NCBI GenBank assembly: GCA_951812825.1
Contig: OX638324.1
Coordinates: 1,115,141 to 1,179,140, forward strand
Direction of reading: 5' to 3'
Source of the DNA: an uncultured Dehalococcoidia bacterium
GTDB taxonomy: Bacteria; Chloroflexota; Dehalococcoidia; Lucifugimonadales; GCA-2712585
DNA length: 64,000 nucleotides
Both the position numbers and the translations under genes were made by a program. Every line of letters starts with the position of its first letter. The stretch's first letter is position 1. The notes beneath the pieces were generated by a model. The model was given only the letters and a program-made list of their open reading frames with translations. It did not search any database and was not told where the DNA came from. Shown here one piece after another: positions 43,288-52,685 of the stretch.

Positions 43288-45618
43288 ATGCAGTTTATCG
43301 GTAACAGTCTATCGTTGGATAACTGGTTGGCCCGTGGTGGAACTGCACACAATGGCATGGCTTACGGCCCACCCACCTCAGCATACCCCTATGGAACAAA
43401 TGGATGTCCGCTCGCCCCACTTCCTTATAGGTCGGAATTGGGTAATACGGAGCTGCCAAATGAGATTTGCGCTGCCCTCGGTGCCTCTAATCTGACTGTG
43501 GCAGATTTGAGTTTGGATGCGTGGAATCAGTTGAATCTTCATGTGCTTTCGCCTGAGACTCGTCAAGAGTTGAGCGCGTTCCTCTATAGGTTACCAATTC
43601 CGGGAAAGAAGGTGGCAATCCAGGGTGGCCTTCCTATCTCATGGCTACTCGCGTTACCTACCAGTCCCCGCCTAAGGAACGCATTAAACCGACATTTTCA
43701 ACACAGTAAACGCAATGATTTTCTTGAGGGTCCGATCGATTGCGAAGAATTCTTGAAAATTTGGGGTTGCGGTAAAACAGCCTTGATAGAATTCTTGTGC
43801 GTTGTTGAGAGTGTAGAACTTGGCTTCGTCCCTGAGCAACTGAACCCCCAGAAGTCTTCCCAGCCCATGTCAATAAGTGCCGCAAAATTTCAAGCAGCAA
43901 TTCAAGAGGCGACTGCAAGAGTTCTTCGCGCCTCTGATTTGCTGAAAGGGCACTTTCAAGATTTTGCCGCATGGGCCTTGTCGGAGACCGAGGCAAAGAC
44001 AGTGGGAGAAGCAATCACTTGGGCGAGGCAGGGTCGTAGTTCAGAGGCGTCTTGGCAAGCAGTAGCTGACATGGAATTGGCGGAGCTTGTCGAGATTCCA
44101 AGGCATCCATATGACATCATCGAATCCTGGATGACCGATCTTCCGGGGAGAGAGGGGTACATCTTCAGGAATCGTGTTGGGCTAATTCGCGGTAATTGCA
44201 CGTTGCAACAATTGGCGAATGAACTAGGAATTTCCCGTGAACGTGTCCGACAGCTTCAAAAGCGAACGTTATCGAAGTTCAGGTCCTTCACTCGAAAGAC
44301 TGCCGCATCTCCAATCAGGTGGCGAATTGAAACCATAAAGCAAATGGTTGGAACCGCTGCCCCGTTGGAACATGTTGAACAGGTGCTCAAGCCGGCCGAG
44401 GGGCAAACAGATTTTAGGTTCGTCTTGTTGAGGATTGCCGGTCCCTACGACATTACTGACGGATGGATTGTGTTGAGATCTGCTGTTGACAACGACCCAA
44501 CGGAGGAATTATGTAAGATGTCCGATGAGATCGGATTTATTGACCAAGCTTTAGCAGAACGCAAACTTACAGAATGGGGACTCCACCCTGGTTTTCACAA
44601 AGAGTGGCTTACACGTACTGGAAGAATCCGTGAGTTTGGAGGCCGGCTCGCTCGTTGGGAAGGTTCAATCGGGGACAAGTTAGTTATAGGCCTTGCTGAC
44701 CTTGATAGGCCCACCACTGTAGATGTATTGCTCGACTATGTGCAAGAGGATAGATCGAGGGGGTCAGCTCTCAATGCGTTGTCTAGTGACAATCGGGTAG
44801 TGCGAGTTAACCGTAAAGAATGGGCTCTCGCTTCCTGGGGGCTTACCGAATATAGCAGCATAGCGATGTCGATACGCAACTTGGTTTCCGCATCGGGAGG
44901 ACGCGTTCACATCGAAGACGTCATTGCCGGAATTCAAAACACCTTTGGGTCCGCCGAGGCTTCGGTACGGGCATATTGCTACGCTCCGATGTTCGTGTTA
45001 GAAGACAGCTGGGTCAGCCTACGTCATGATTTGGGCACGTTCAATTATCCAAACGCCTCACCACGTAACGCGCGGGGTGTATTCGCTTTAGGACCTTGTC
45101 GAGTATCGCTACTGTTAGAAGTCAATGATGCCCTTCTACGAGGAAGCGGACGGAGCCTACCCTCGGTAGTAGGAGCTATATTACGAGTTCCTATCAACCA
45201 AGAGTTGATTTTCCGCAATGAGTTCGGAGCCTCAATCTCGGTTACTTATCCAGAAACGTCCTTTCTTGGCCCTGCAATGGGTTCGGTAAGATCTTTAGCC
45301 GAGTCAGTTGGTGCTAGGCTTGGACAATTTCTTACTCTGACGCTTGACCGTTCCAACATGGTGGTAACGGGCGTCTCGACCGCCCATGGCGTGTTTCAAC
45401 CTAGTTGGCGTCTAGTGGCAAGATTGACTGGCATAACGGCTAGTTCTGGAATTGAGGGATTGGCCAGCGCCTTGGATTGCAAAGTAGGGGAAGTTCGGGC
45501 ATTGCTTAAGTCAAGAGGAGACGAGGCCGTATTGCAGGCGATTCCGACGGAGAATTCCACATCATTGAGGCTATATGACGCGTTGAGCCGACTCGAAGCA
45601 CAATTGCAGCAGAATTAA
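43288..45618 (+). CDS. Large protein with sigma-70 region 4-like HTH
   Basis: A 776-residue protein mostly not recognised. Around residues 305-335, CTLQQLANELGISRERVRQLQKRTLSKF is a sigma-70 region 4-type HTH. No sigma region 2 is visible, so it is not a normal sigma factor. The flanks contain several segments that may be winged-helix-like repeats. It is encoded inside the modification operon, 74 bp after the DndC-like gene; it may recognise the target sequence. That is inference. Confidence 0.75.
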   Translation: MQFIGNSLSLDNWLARGGTAHNGMAYGPPTSAYPYGTNGCPLAPLPYRSELGNTELPNEICAALGASNLTVADLSLDAWNQLNLHVLSPETRQELSAFLYRLPIPGKKVAIQGGLPISWLLALPTSPRLRNALNRHFQHSKRNDFLEGPIDCEEFLKIWGCGKTALIEFLCVVESVELGFVPEQLNPQKSSQPMSISAAKFQAAIQEATARVLRASDLLKGHFQDFAAWALSETEAKTVGEAITWARQGRSSEASWQAVADMELAELVEIPRHPYDIIESWMTDLPGREGYIFRNRVGLIRGNCTLQQLANELGISRERVRQLQKRTLSKFRSFTRKTAASPIRWRIETIKQMVGTAAPLEHVEQVLKPAEGQTDFRFVLLRIAGPYDITDGWIVLRSAVDNDPTEELCKMSDEIGFIDQALAERKLTEWGLHPGFHKEWLTRTGRIREFGGRLARWEGSIGDKLVIGLADLDRPTTVDVLLDYVQEDRSRGSALNALSSDNRVVRVNRKEWALASWGLTEYSSIAMSIRNLVSASGGRVHIEDVIAGIQNTFGSAEASVRAYCYAPMFVLEDSWVSLRHDLGTFNYPNASPRNARGVFALGPCRVSLLLEVNDALLRGSGRSLPSVVGAILRVPINQELIFRNEFGASISVTYPETSFLGPAMGSVRSLAESVGARLGQFLTLTLDRSNMVVTGVSTAHGVFQPSWRLVARLTGITASSGIEGLASALDCKVGEVRALLKSRGDEAVLQAIPTENSTSLRLYDALSRLEAQLQQN

Positions 45619-45630
45619 GGAAAAGTCGCG

Positions 45631-47793
45631 TTGGGATTCGACATTACATTCGAAAATATACGACCGGCTTACGAGATACCTGAAGACGACCTAGTAGGCG
45701 AAGTTCTGGTGCCAGCGATGCAAAACTGTGAGGAGTTGCGGGTCGGGGCCGGATTCTTTTCTTCGAGATGCCTTGCTCAAATTGCTCCAGGGTTGGCGTC
45801 ATTTGTCAACGACACCGTGTGCACACTAGATTTGATGGTTTCGCCCGAAATTAGCCAAGAGGACCAGGAGGCCATAATAACGGGAGTCCGGAAGCCCGCC
45901 GAAGTCTTAAGTTGTGCCTTGGTTAAGCTATTTGACGGTGCCCAAATGTCTACTTCGGCAATTGAACGTTACACTGTAGAAACCCTAGGATACCTTGTCG
46001 CAAGCCGGCGGCTGCGAATGCGGGTAATCTTCATGAAGCGCGGCATGTATCACAAGAAGATATGGTTGTTCCGGTCTGGCCAGCATTGGCTAGCCGTACA
46101 CGGCTCGGGCAACGCAACTGAGCGCGGACTTCTGGTCAATGGAGAACAAATGTCAATCGACCGTGCATGGGTTGATGGAAAACAATCCCGCACACGGGTG
46201 AATCTCTTTTTGGAACAATGGACGAGGCAATGGAAAAACCGAAATCCATCCTCGCTCACGGTAAAGGTGGACAGGGCACTGGATTTCTTACGTGGATTCG
46301 CCCGGACTAAACCGCCTACGGTCGCTGATTTCTGGGCTGCCTGGCAACAAGACTACGAAAATGGAATCGAATCAAGCTGTCCCTCGTTTCTTGACTCGGG
46401 GTCTATTGATCAACGCCTCAAAGTCCCGGAATCCCTTGTGTGGCGGGAAGGGCGTTTTGGGCATCAAGGCCGCGCAGTCGAGACGCTCCTAAGCCATGGC
46501 GGCGGTATCGTCGCAATTGCAACTGGCGGTGGGAAAACCAAGACCGCACTAATTGCAGCATCCGAAATGCAAAATGCAGAACAAGGACACGTTTGTGTAG
46601 TAATCTTGGCCCCGACTCGGCCCCTGATACGTCAATGGACTGATGAAGTCCGTAGTTTTGGTATTGAACCAGTCGTCCTCTCAGGCATGAACGTAGATCT
46701 CCGCACCCAAGAATTGGAGCGCACGGCGGTGGCATTCTCCTCACAAGGGAAAAGAACGGCGGTGCTCCTTCTTACCAACGCTCTGTTCACCCGACGGGAT
46801 TCATTTGAACGTCGTTGGCTTCAGCAACTGCCAGACTCGGTAACGCGCATTCTCATTGCCGATGAAGTTCACAACTTGGGTGCAAAGTCGTTCACCGCTA
46901 ATCTTCCAGAATTCTTCCGCCAACGAATTGGACTTTCGGCCACTCCTATTCGACAGTATGACCCGGATGGTACAGACCAACTATTTGACTTTTTCGGCGG
47001 TCCTCCACAGTTTGAGTTTTCCCTCGGAGAGGCAATAAAATCAGGTTGCCTCGTGCCTTACGAGTACTACATTCATCCGGTGGAATTTCAGCCTGATGAA
47101 ATGGAACTTTACCATGACCTTACCGAAAGGCTAACAAAGGCAGGCTTTCGAATCGATGATGATGGCAGAACAGTCGGCTTAACGCAAAGGGTGGCAAAAT
47201 TGTTGCGAGATCGTAGAGCTTTGGTCGAGCAAGCAGACGCAAAGATTCGCTCGTTAGAGACGGTGCTTGAGCGGACCGGCCCAAGCAATATCAAAAGGAC
47301 CTTAATTTACGCCTCCGCCAAAGCAACGGCCAGAGGCAAGGTGAAGCAAATAATTGAGGTTAATAGGGTTCTTGAGAAATTGAATGTCATTTCCCACCAA
47401 TACACCAGCGAAGAAACTAGTTCAAAGCGATCCCGGTCGTATCTTGACCGTTTCGGTGCAGGAGACTTCAAGGTCCTTACTGCTATGAAGGTGCTTGATG
47501 AGGGTGTTGATATTCCCCACACGGACACTGCGTTTCTACTAGCAAGCAGCACCGTGGAAAGGGAGTGGGTGCAGCGTAGAGGGAGAATACTACGTCATGC
47601 CCCAGGGAAAGATGTTGCGCGATTGCACGACTTCATCGTAGTTCCTCCAGACCTTGAATCTCCTGCGTCAAGGTCCCTGCTTCGGTCTGAGTTGAGGAGG
47701 GCGTCAGCTTTCGCGGATCTTGCACAAAATGAATTTGATCCCGACGGACCCAATACGGTAATACGTCAGCTGGAGGAGAATATATGGAGGTAA
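45631..47793 (+). CDS. PLD-like/DEAD-type helicase, phosphorothioation restriction candidate
   Basis: A 720-residue protein. The N-terminal domain has YHKKIWLFRSGQHWLAVHGSGNATERGLL near 138-166, a PLD-like nuclease pattern (HxK...GSGN). The SF2 motor follows: ATGGGKTKTALIAA near 297, IADEVHNLG near 409, GLSATPIRQYD near 436 and QRRGRILRHAPGK near 648. Architecture fits a DNA restriction enzyme that loads and cuts. The start is TTG at 45631; an alternative is not obvious. Gap to the previous gene 12 bp. Confidence 0.82.
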   Translation: MGFDITFENIRPAYEIPEDDLVGEVLVPAMQNCEELRVGAGFFSSRCLAQIAPGLASFVNDTVCTLDLMVSPEISQEDQEAIITGVRKPAEVLSCALVKLFDGAQMSTSAIERYTVETLGYLVASRRLRMRVIFMKRGMYHKKIWLFRSGQHWLAVHGSGNATERGLLVNGEQMSIDRAWVDGKQSRTRVNLFLEQWTRQWKNRNPSSLTVKVDRALDFLRGFARTKPPTVADFWAAWQQDYENGIESSCPSFLDSGSIDQRLKVPESLVWREGRFGHQGRAVETLLSHGGGIVAIATGGGKTKTALIAASEMQNAEQGHVCVVILAPTRPLIRQWTDEVRSFGIEPVVLSGMNVDLRTQELERTAVAFSSQGKRTAVLLLTNALFTRRDSFERRWLQQLPDSVTRILIADEVHNLGAKSFTANLPEFFRQRIGLSATPIRQYDPDGTDQLFDFFGGPPQFEFSLGEAIKSGCLVPYEYYIHPVEFQPDEMELYHDLTERLTKAGFRIDDDGRTVGLTQRVAKLLRDRRALVEQADAKIRSLETVLERTGPSNIKRTLIYASAKATARGKVKQIIEVNRVLEKLNVISHQYTSEETSSKRSRSYLDRFGAGDFKVLTAMKVLDEGVDIPHTDTAFLLASSTVEREWVQRRGRILRHAPGKDVARLHDFIVVPPDLESPASRSLLRSELRRASAFADLAQNEFDPDGPNTVIRQLEENIWR

Positions 47794-47797
47794 TAGC

Positions 47798-48016
47798 ATG
47801 GCAGAAGGCTCGGTAAAGCCCATCATTGACGCTGCTCAAGAAGCGGTCGGCTACATAAACGAACCCTATGACGGGTATCATGTAGACTTGGTTAACACAT
47901 TGACGAAGGCGCTTCAATTGCTGCATTCTGAACCTGGCAAGCGAGCTCAACGAAGGGCCACCGAGAGTTTAATTAAGGGATTCGCAGGGGAAGTCAGTGC
48001 AAGGGTTGGTGAATAA
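47798..48016 (+). CDS. Small hypothetical protein of the cluster
   Basis: A 72-residue helical protein: IIDAAQEAVGYINEPYDGYHVDLVNTLTKALQLL. Not recognised. It lies 4 bp after the helicase and 2 bp before the DndD-like gene, so it is surely part of the operon. Its size and slot recall the small DndE, but I see no sequence match. Confidence 0.7.
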   Translation: MAEGSVKPIIDAAQEAVGYINEPYDGYHVDLVNTLTKALQLLHSEPGKRAQRRATESLIKGFAGEVSARVGE

Positions 48017-48018
48017 CT

Positions 48019-50163
48019 ATGAGGCTGGAGAGTGCTCATATTACAAATTTCAAACTAGTTAGAGACGTATCACTTGAATTTTCCAGCGATTTATCTCGCC
48101 CACTTACAGTCGTTCGAGCAGAGAACGGTTCTGGGAAAACATCGATTCTTTACGCTCTGCGCTGGGCTATGTACGGCGACAATGGAATCCCGCCGAGAAT
48201 GCGGCTGACTTCGACGGCCCTGCCTCCGGGCAAGCCGGTACAAGTCCAGGTCCGCATCGAATTCACAACCTCCGACCCATATACAAGAGCCGAAGGGCGT
48301 TATCGCCTAATACGGACTTGTGAGGAATCCCCTGGTGAGGGTGACAAGTATTCACGAAGCCCTTCGCGGCTAAGACTGCTTAGACGAACCGATAGAGGGG
48401 AGGAAGACATCGAGGAAGGAGTGGAGGGTCTGATTGCTGGCGTATTGCCCAGGAATTTGGCTGATGTTTTTTTCACCAATGGGGATGACGTTCAGAGATT
48501 TATTGCAGGAGATCAGCATGGCGGAAGAAAGCGTCAGGAAGCGGTTCACCAAGCAATCCGCAAATTGCTCGGACTGGAGGATGTTGAGACAGTTGAAGAA
48601 AATTTCACAGCTGCCGCAAGAAGATTTAGGAAAGAATCTACTTCTACGGGCGGAGAGGAAGTACAAGCCGCCGGTGACGAACTAGAGAGCATCGAGGACG
48701 AACTCAAACGGCAAAGAAACAACCTATCAGTGATCAATCAGCGCAAGAGCGCTCTGGATGAACAGATTCGAACCGATGACAGGGCCCTTGACGAGATTAA
48801 GGGAATTGGGGACTTGGACTTAATCCAGGCAAGAATACGTGAGATCGAACAAGATATCCGCCACCTAGAAAGTCAAGAGACCGCAATCCGACAGCAAATG
48901 AAGGAACTCCTACGGTCCGAGGATTTGTCAACAGGACATCTCGGAGAACAACTCGACTGTGGAACTACAGCATTGGCAGAGCTTGTGGATAGAAAAGTTA
49001 TTCCTGGAAGCTCGATTGAGGTACTAATCGACCGCCTTCAACTAGGGACTTGCATCTGCGGTGAGGTGCTTATTTCCGGTACTCCTAGGCATAACCACCT
49101 GACTAGCCTTATAGAAGAACAAAGGCAGGTTGTGCCTAGACTACAGCGCCTCACTGCCTTGTGGCATGAAACCCGCAATCGTATGACTGTGACGTCGGAG
49201 GAAGGCGAAATTGGCAATTTGGCCTCAAAAAAGGCTGCTTCATTGAACCGACAGTATACTGAGTGTCTCGACAGGCAGCGGCGAAAAAACGCGGACCTAA
49301 AAGCAGAACAAGATAAGCGTAGTCGGATAAACCAAGAGAAAGTTCAATTCCTAACCCGCCGATTACACTCTAATCGCCAGAAACGCTCTCAATTTGATAG
49401 AGAAGAAGGCCTATTAACTGGCAACATTCAAGAGTTAGACGAAAAAATGAGTGTATGTCAAGACCGTTTTAAGGAAGCGATGCAACGGGCTACACTCAAC
49501 AAAAGAATAGAGCGACAGTCGACTGTAGCTAGAGACCTAATGGAACTTACTAAGGGAACCCTAGACCGTTTGAAGTCGAACTATGTGCATAGGGTCTCCG
49601 CGCGAATGAACAAACTGTTCTTAGAGATAGTTGGGGCAGATCCCTCAACTGACACAACGGTGTTTACTGGTGTACACATTAACGAAACTACGTATGACAT
49701 CGTGATCCGAACACTCACGGGCAGAACCTTGGACGCTGATACGGAACTGAATGGCGCTGCACAGAGAGCCCTGACCCTATCGTTCATCTGGGCCCTTATG
49801 GAAGTAGCTGAACGCGAGGCTCCCCGAATAATAGATAGCCCGCTTGGCATGACCTCTGGATCAGTCAAACAGCGGATGGTCGATTTGCTCACCAGACCTA
49901 TAATCTCGGAAGAGTTACCATATCAGGCGGTTCTATTCATGACGAGGTCCGAGATTCGTGATATTGAGGACCTAATCGCAGAGAGGGCTGGGCTAGTGAC
50001 GACTCTGACCTGTTCAAAGGACTATCCTGTGGATCTGATCAATGATTGGAGCGATGGCTTTCCCACAGTAAGAACCTGTCAATGTGACCACACGGAGATA
50101 TGTAGCATCTGCGGGAGACGTTCGGACTCGGGAAAGTTCAGATTTCGGGAGGCTTCCCTTTGA
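48019..50163 (+). CDS. DndD-like SMC/Rad50-type ATPase
   Basis: A 714-residue protein. Walker A RAENGSGKTSILYALRW is near residues 33-50, long coiled coils span about 190-330 and 360-530, with a CxC hook (TCICGE) near 343. The signature LNGAAQRALTLSFIWAL near 576 and Walker B RIIDSPLG near 602 close the head. The C-terminus adds a Cys-rich CQCDHTEICSICGRR, absent from typical DndD. DndD gives ATP-driven DNA handling for phosphorothioation. Its stop overlaps the next gene (TTGA). Confidence 0.85.
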   Translation: MRLESAHITNFKLVRDVSLEFSSDLSRPLTVVRAENGSGKTSILYALRWAMYGDNGIPPRMRLTSTALPPGKPVQVQVRIEFTTSDPYTRAEGRYRLIRTCEESPGEGDKYSRSPSRLRLLRRTDRGEEDIEEGVEGLIAGVLPRNLADVFFTNGDDVQRFIAGDQHGGRKRQEAVHQAIRKLLGLEDVETVEENFTAAARRFRKESTSTGGEEVQAAGDELESIEDELKRQRNNLSVINQRKSALDEQIRTDDRALDEIKGIGDLDLIQARIREIEQDIRHLESQETAIRQQMKELLRSEDLSTGHLGEQLDCGTTALAELVDRKVIPGSSIEVLIDRLQLGTCICGEVLISGTPRHNHLTSLIEEQRQVVPRLQRLTALWHETRNRMTVTSEEGEIGNLASKKAASLNRQYTECLDRQRRKNADLKAEQDKRSRINQEKVQFLTRRLHSNRQKRSQFDREEGLLTGNIQELDEKMSVCQDRFKEAMQRATLNKRIERQSTVARDLMELTKGTLDRLKSNYVHRVSARMNKLFLEIVGADPSTDTTVFTGVHINETTYDIVIRTLTGRTLDADTELNGAAQRALTLSFIWALMEVAEREAPRIIDSPLGMTSGSVKQRMVDLLTRPIISEELPYQAVLFMTRSEIRDIEDLIAERAGLVTTLTCSKDYPVDLINDWSDGFPTVRTCQCDHTEICSICGRRSDSGKFRFREASL

Positions 50164-50594
50164 CTGGCGATACAAGGTACCGTGACCAAGACTTATGGAT
50201 TCCAGCCTACTTTCACAAGGAGTTTGTCGCTAACAACAGACTTGTCAACAGAGGCGATCCGCGTACGCCCTTTGGCCGTCAGATCGACTTATGGTGGTAC
50301 GCCCTCGGTGTTGGTGTAGCTACAGGTCAAAGGTCCCCCCTGCCTCATCGCGACCAACTAGTGAGATTCAATGATGGAGGTATCCTCGGCTCCGACCCAT
50401 GGCGTATTACCCACCTTGAGTTATTAGTCTTAGGAGAGCAAGGTGACGCGGCGATTTCAAGCGTCTCAAATGTGATACAAACTGCTAATGAGTACGCCGC
50501 AACTGGATTCAGGATACTTGCTAAGCAACTTCGCGGTGTAGTTGACGCTCAAACTCATTTGATGGTGGAAATTGCTCGAAAAGCACAAAGATAA
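50160..50594 (+). CDS. Hypothetical protein, last gene of the cluster
   Basis: A 144-residue protein, TTG start overlapping the DndD-like stop. DPRTPFGRQIDLWWYALGVGVATGQR is a striking conserved-looking segment near residues 33-60; the rest is helical. Not recognised. Translational coupling suggests it binds the DndD-like ATPase. Confidence 0.7.
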   Translation: MTGDTRYRDQDLWIPAYFHKEFVANNRLVNRGDPRTPFGRQIDLWWYALGVGVATGQRSPLPHRDQLVRFNDGGILGSDPWRITHLELLVLGEQGDAAISSVSNVIQTANEYAATGFRILAKQLRGVVDAQTHLMVEIARKAQR

Positions 50595-50733
50595 TCCAAC
50601 ACTAGAGGACTGACGTGGGGCCGGAAAATCGGACAGGTAGCTAAGTGAGAGTCCTGCTCCTGGACTAGAGGAGTAGAAGCTGTACAGAACTGCTGGCAAC
50701 CAGCAAAAGTGGGACAGATAGGAAGCCGAGAAA

Positions 50734-51063
50734 TCAAATGTGAATTCGAGGCTCGGTCAACTCTCTCAGAGCCTGGTTGTATCTCCTCCTCCGTTGGATA
50801 GTTTCCGACTGAATCTCCTTTTGGCGTCGTAGGATTGTGTTTCGCCGGCCTCTGAGTACATCCGACGGTGTGACGTTGCCCAAGGCTTTGTGGTAGCGCC
50901 GATGGTTGTAGTAGCTGACGAAGGCGGCGATGGCTATCTCCAAATCCGAGGGCATATCGTAGAGAAACTGGTTCACGTCCTTCTTCAGGGTCTGATGGTA
51001 GCGCTGAGATTGGTGTCGCCGCTCAGGATAAATGTCAGAGAAAGTGACCAGCATAAATGTCAC
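50734..51063 (-). pseudogene. IS3-type transposase C-terminal fragment
   Basis: 109 residues. RYHQTLKKDVNQFL...AAFVSYYNHRRYHKALGNVTP is the C-terminal DDE-core end of an IS3-family OrfB (with YYNHRRYH). The N-terminal DDE part is missing, so this is a remnant. It lies 140 bp after the modification cluster. Confidence 0.8.
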
Positions 51064-51131
51064 CGACTTTGTCTCCGATCATAACAGGTCACGAATCCTT
51101 GGATCTGGGTTGATGGCCGGTTATGGGCGGG

Positions 51132-51808
51132 TGAGAAGGGCGGAGAGATAATGTACCTCTAGGGCGGGGGCGACGGCTCCAATAGGGCGGTTGCAAGATG
51201 GACCACCCGCCGCCATCCATAGTGTTTAAAGGAGCACGATGGAAGGTAAGAGAGGATGTACAGAGTGGAGATGTACGCGCGGGTGAGACGGGCATGCATG
51301 GTAGAGGGGATGGGGATCAGGGAGGCGGCGCGGGAGTTCGGATTGCACCGGGACACGGTGAGGAAGATGCTGAAGTACTCGATACCGCCTGGGTACCGGC
51401 GGAGCAAGCCGGTGAAGAGACCCAAGCTGGACCCGTACGTGGGGGTGATAGAGGGGATGCTGGAGGGGGACAGGGTAGCGCGCCGAAGAAGCAGCGGCAC
51501 ACGGTGAAGCGGATCTTCGAGAGGTTGAGGGAAGAGCACGGGTTCACAGGCGACTACACCATAGTTAAGGACTACGTGCGGGAGCGGAGGCGGAGGACAC
51601 GGGAGATGTTTGTGCCCCTGAGCCATCCGCCGTGCCATGCCCAGTGTGACTTTGGCCAAGCTAAGGTGATGATAGGAGGGGTGGAGCGGAGGGCCCACTA
51701 CTTCGTGCTGGATCTGCCCCACAGCGACGGATGCTTTGTGAAGGCGTTCCCGGCGGAGACCACGGAGGCCTTCTGCGACGGCTGAGAAGGGCGGAGAGAA
51801 AATGTACC
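51132..51808. mobile_element. Truncated IS21-like remnant between 26-bp direct repeats
   Basis: TGAGAAGGGCGGAGAGATAA plus TGTACC at 51132-51157 recurs with one change at 51783-51808. Between them lies a broken istA. The direct, not inverted, repeats suggest loss of one end by recombination. Confidence 0.55.
51256..51783 (+). pseudogene. istA: Frameshifted IS21-type istA fragment
   Basis: Begins MYRVEMYARVRRACMVEGMGIREAAREFGLHRDTVRKMLKY (HTH of IstA), then shifts frame near 51480 into KQRHTVKRIFERLREEHGFTGDYTIVKDYVRE and CQCDFGQA-like DDE start (AQCDFGQAKVMIGG), and stops at 51783 within the catalytic core. Not functional. Confidence 0.8.
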
Positions 51809-51899
51809 ACGGGGGCGGCTTTGTCGATCGCCAGGAACTATATACCAGTCATCGCCACATACATTAGTCCACCCCGGGCGTGACTGGTGAAGACTATAA

Positions 51900-52685
51900 T
51901 CAGGTCTTGGTTTTGAGGTCAACCACCTCCTTAGGGGCCGCAAGCCTTTGATGGGGAGAGAGCCTTTCGCGATAGCTGGTTCCCTCGATGACGATCTGGT
52001 AGCTGGCGTTGGCCAGCCGGTCGAGGGCGCTGTTGCCGAGGATGGGGTCGTCGAAGAGACTGAGCCATTCCTCTACGGCCCTATTGGATGTGATGACAAA
52101 GCTGGAGACCCGGTGACGGCTGATAATGAGTTGGTACAGATCAGCCGACTGCTGGGATGTAAGGCGGTGGAGGCCCAGGTCATCCAGGATGAGCAGGTCC
52201 GGGGAGAGGAATGAACGGAAGGTGCGGTCCACGGAGTTGTCCACTCTGGCTTGGGCCATGACCCTGAAGAAGTTGTCGGCATGGAGGAAACGGGCGGTGT
52301 ATCCGGCCATGATGGCGGCGTATCCGAGGGCTTGAGTCAGGAAGCTCTTGCCCACCCCCGCGGGACCCACCAGCATTACGTGTTCACGCTTGTGCAGGAA
52401 CTCGAGGGAGAACACGGCATCCAGCAGCCGGCGGTCCAGAGTGATGGAGGCAGACCAATCGAAGTCCTCCAGTCGACAGGTCTCCTCGAAGCCGGCGGCT
52501 CTTAGACGCAGCTCTATGCGCCGGTTCTCCCTACGGCTGACCTCGTCTGTGAGGATGATCTCCAGGAATGAGGAGTAGTCCAGCTGCTCCCTACGGGCGA
52601 GGGCGATGCGCTGGGGCAGGGTGTCCATCACGGGGCTGAGCTTGAGTCGCTTGAGCAGCGGGACGAGTTCAGAATTGCGGGTCAT
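51900..52685 (-). CDS. istB: IS21 family helper ATPase IstB
   Basis: A 261-residue AAA+ protein: GPAGVGKSFLTQALGYAAI near 110, LLILDDLGLHRL near 168 and FVITSNRAVEEW near 198. IstB activates and directs IstA transposition. It overlaps istA by 4 bp (ATGA-type), as usual. Confidence 0.92.
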   Translation of the reverse strand: MTRNSELVPLLKRLKLSPVMDTLPQRIALARREQLDYSSFLEIILTDEVSRRENRRIELRLRAAGFEETCRLEDFDWSASITLDRRLLDAVFSLEFLHKREHVMLVGPAGVGKSFLTQALGYAAIMAGYTARFLHADNFFRVMAQARVDNSVDRTFRSFLSPDLLILDDLGLHRLTSQQSADLYQLIISRHRVSSFVITSNRAVEEWLSLFDDPILGNSALDRLANASYQIVIEGTSYRERLSPHQRLAAPKEVVDLKTKT

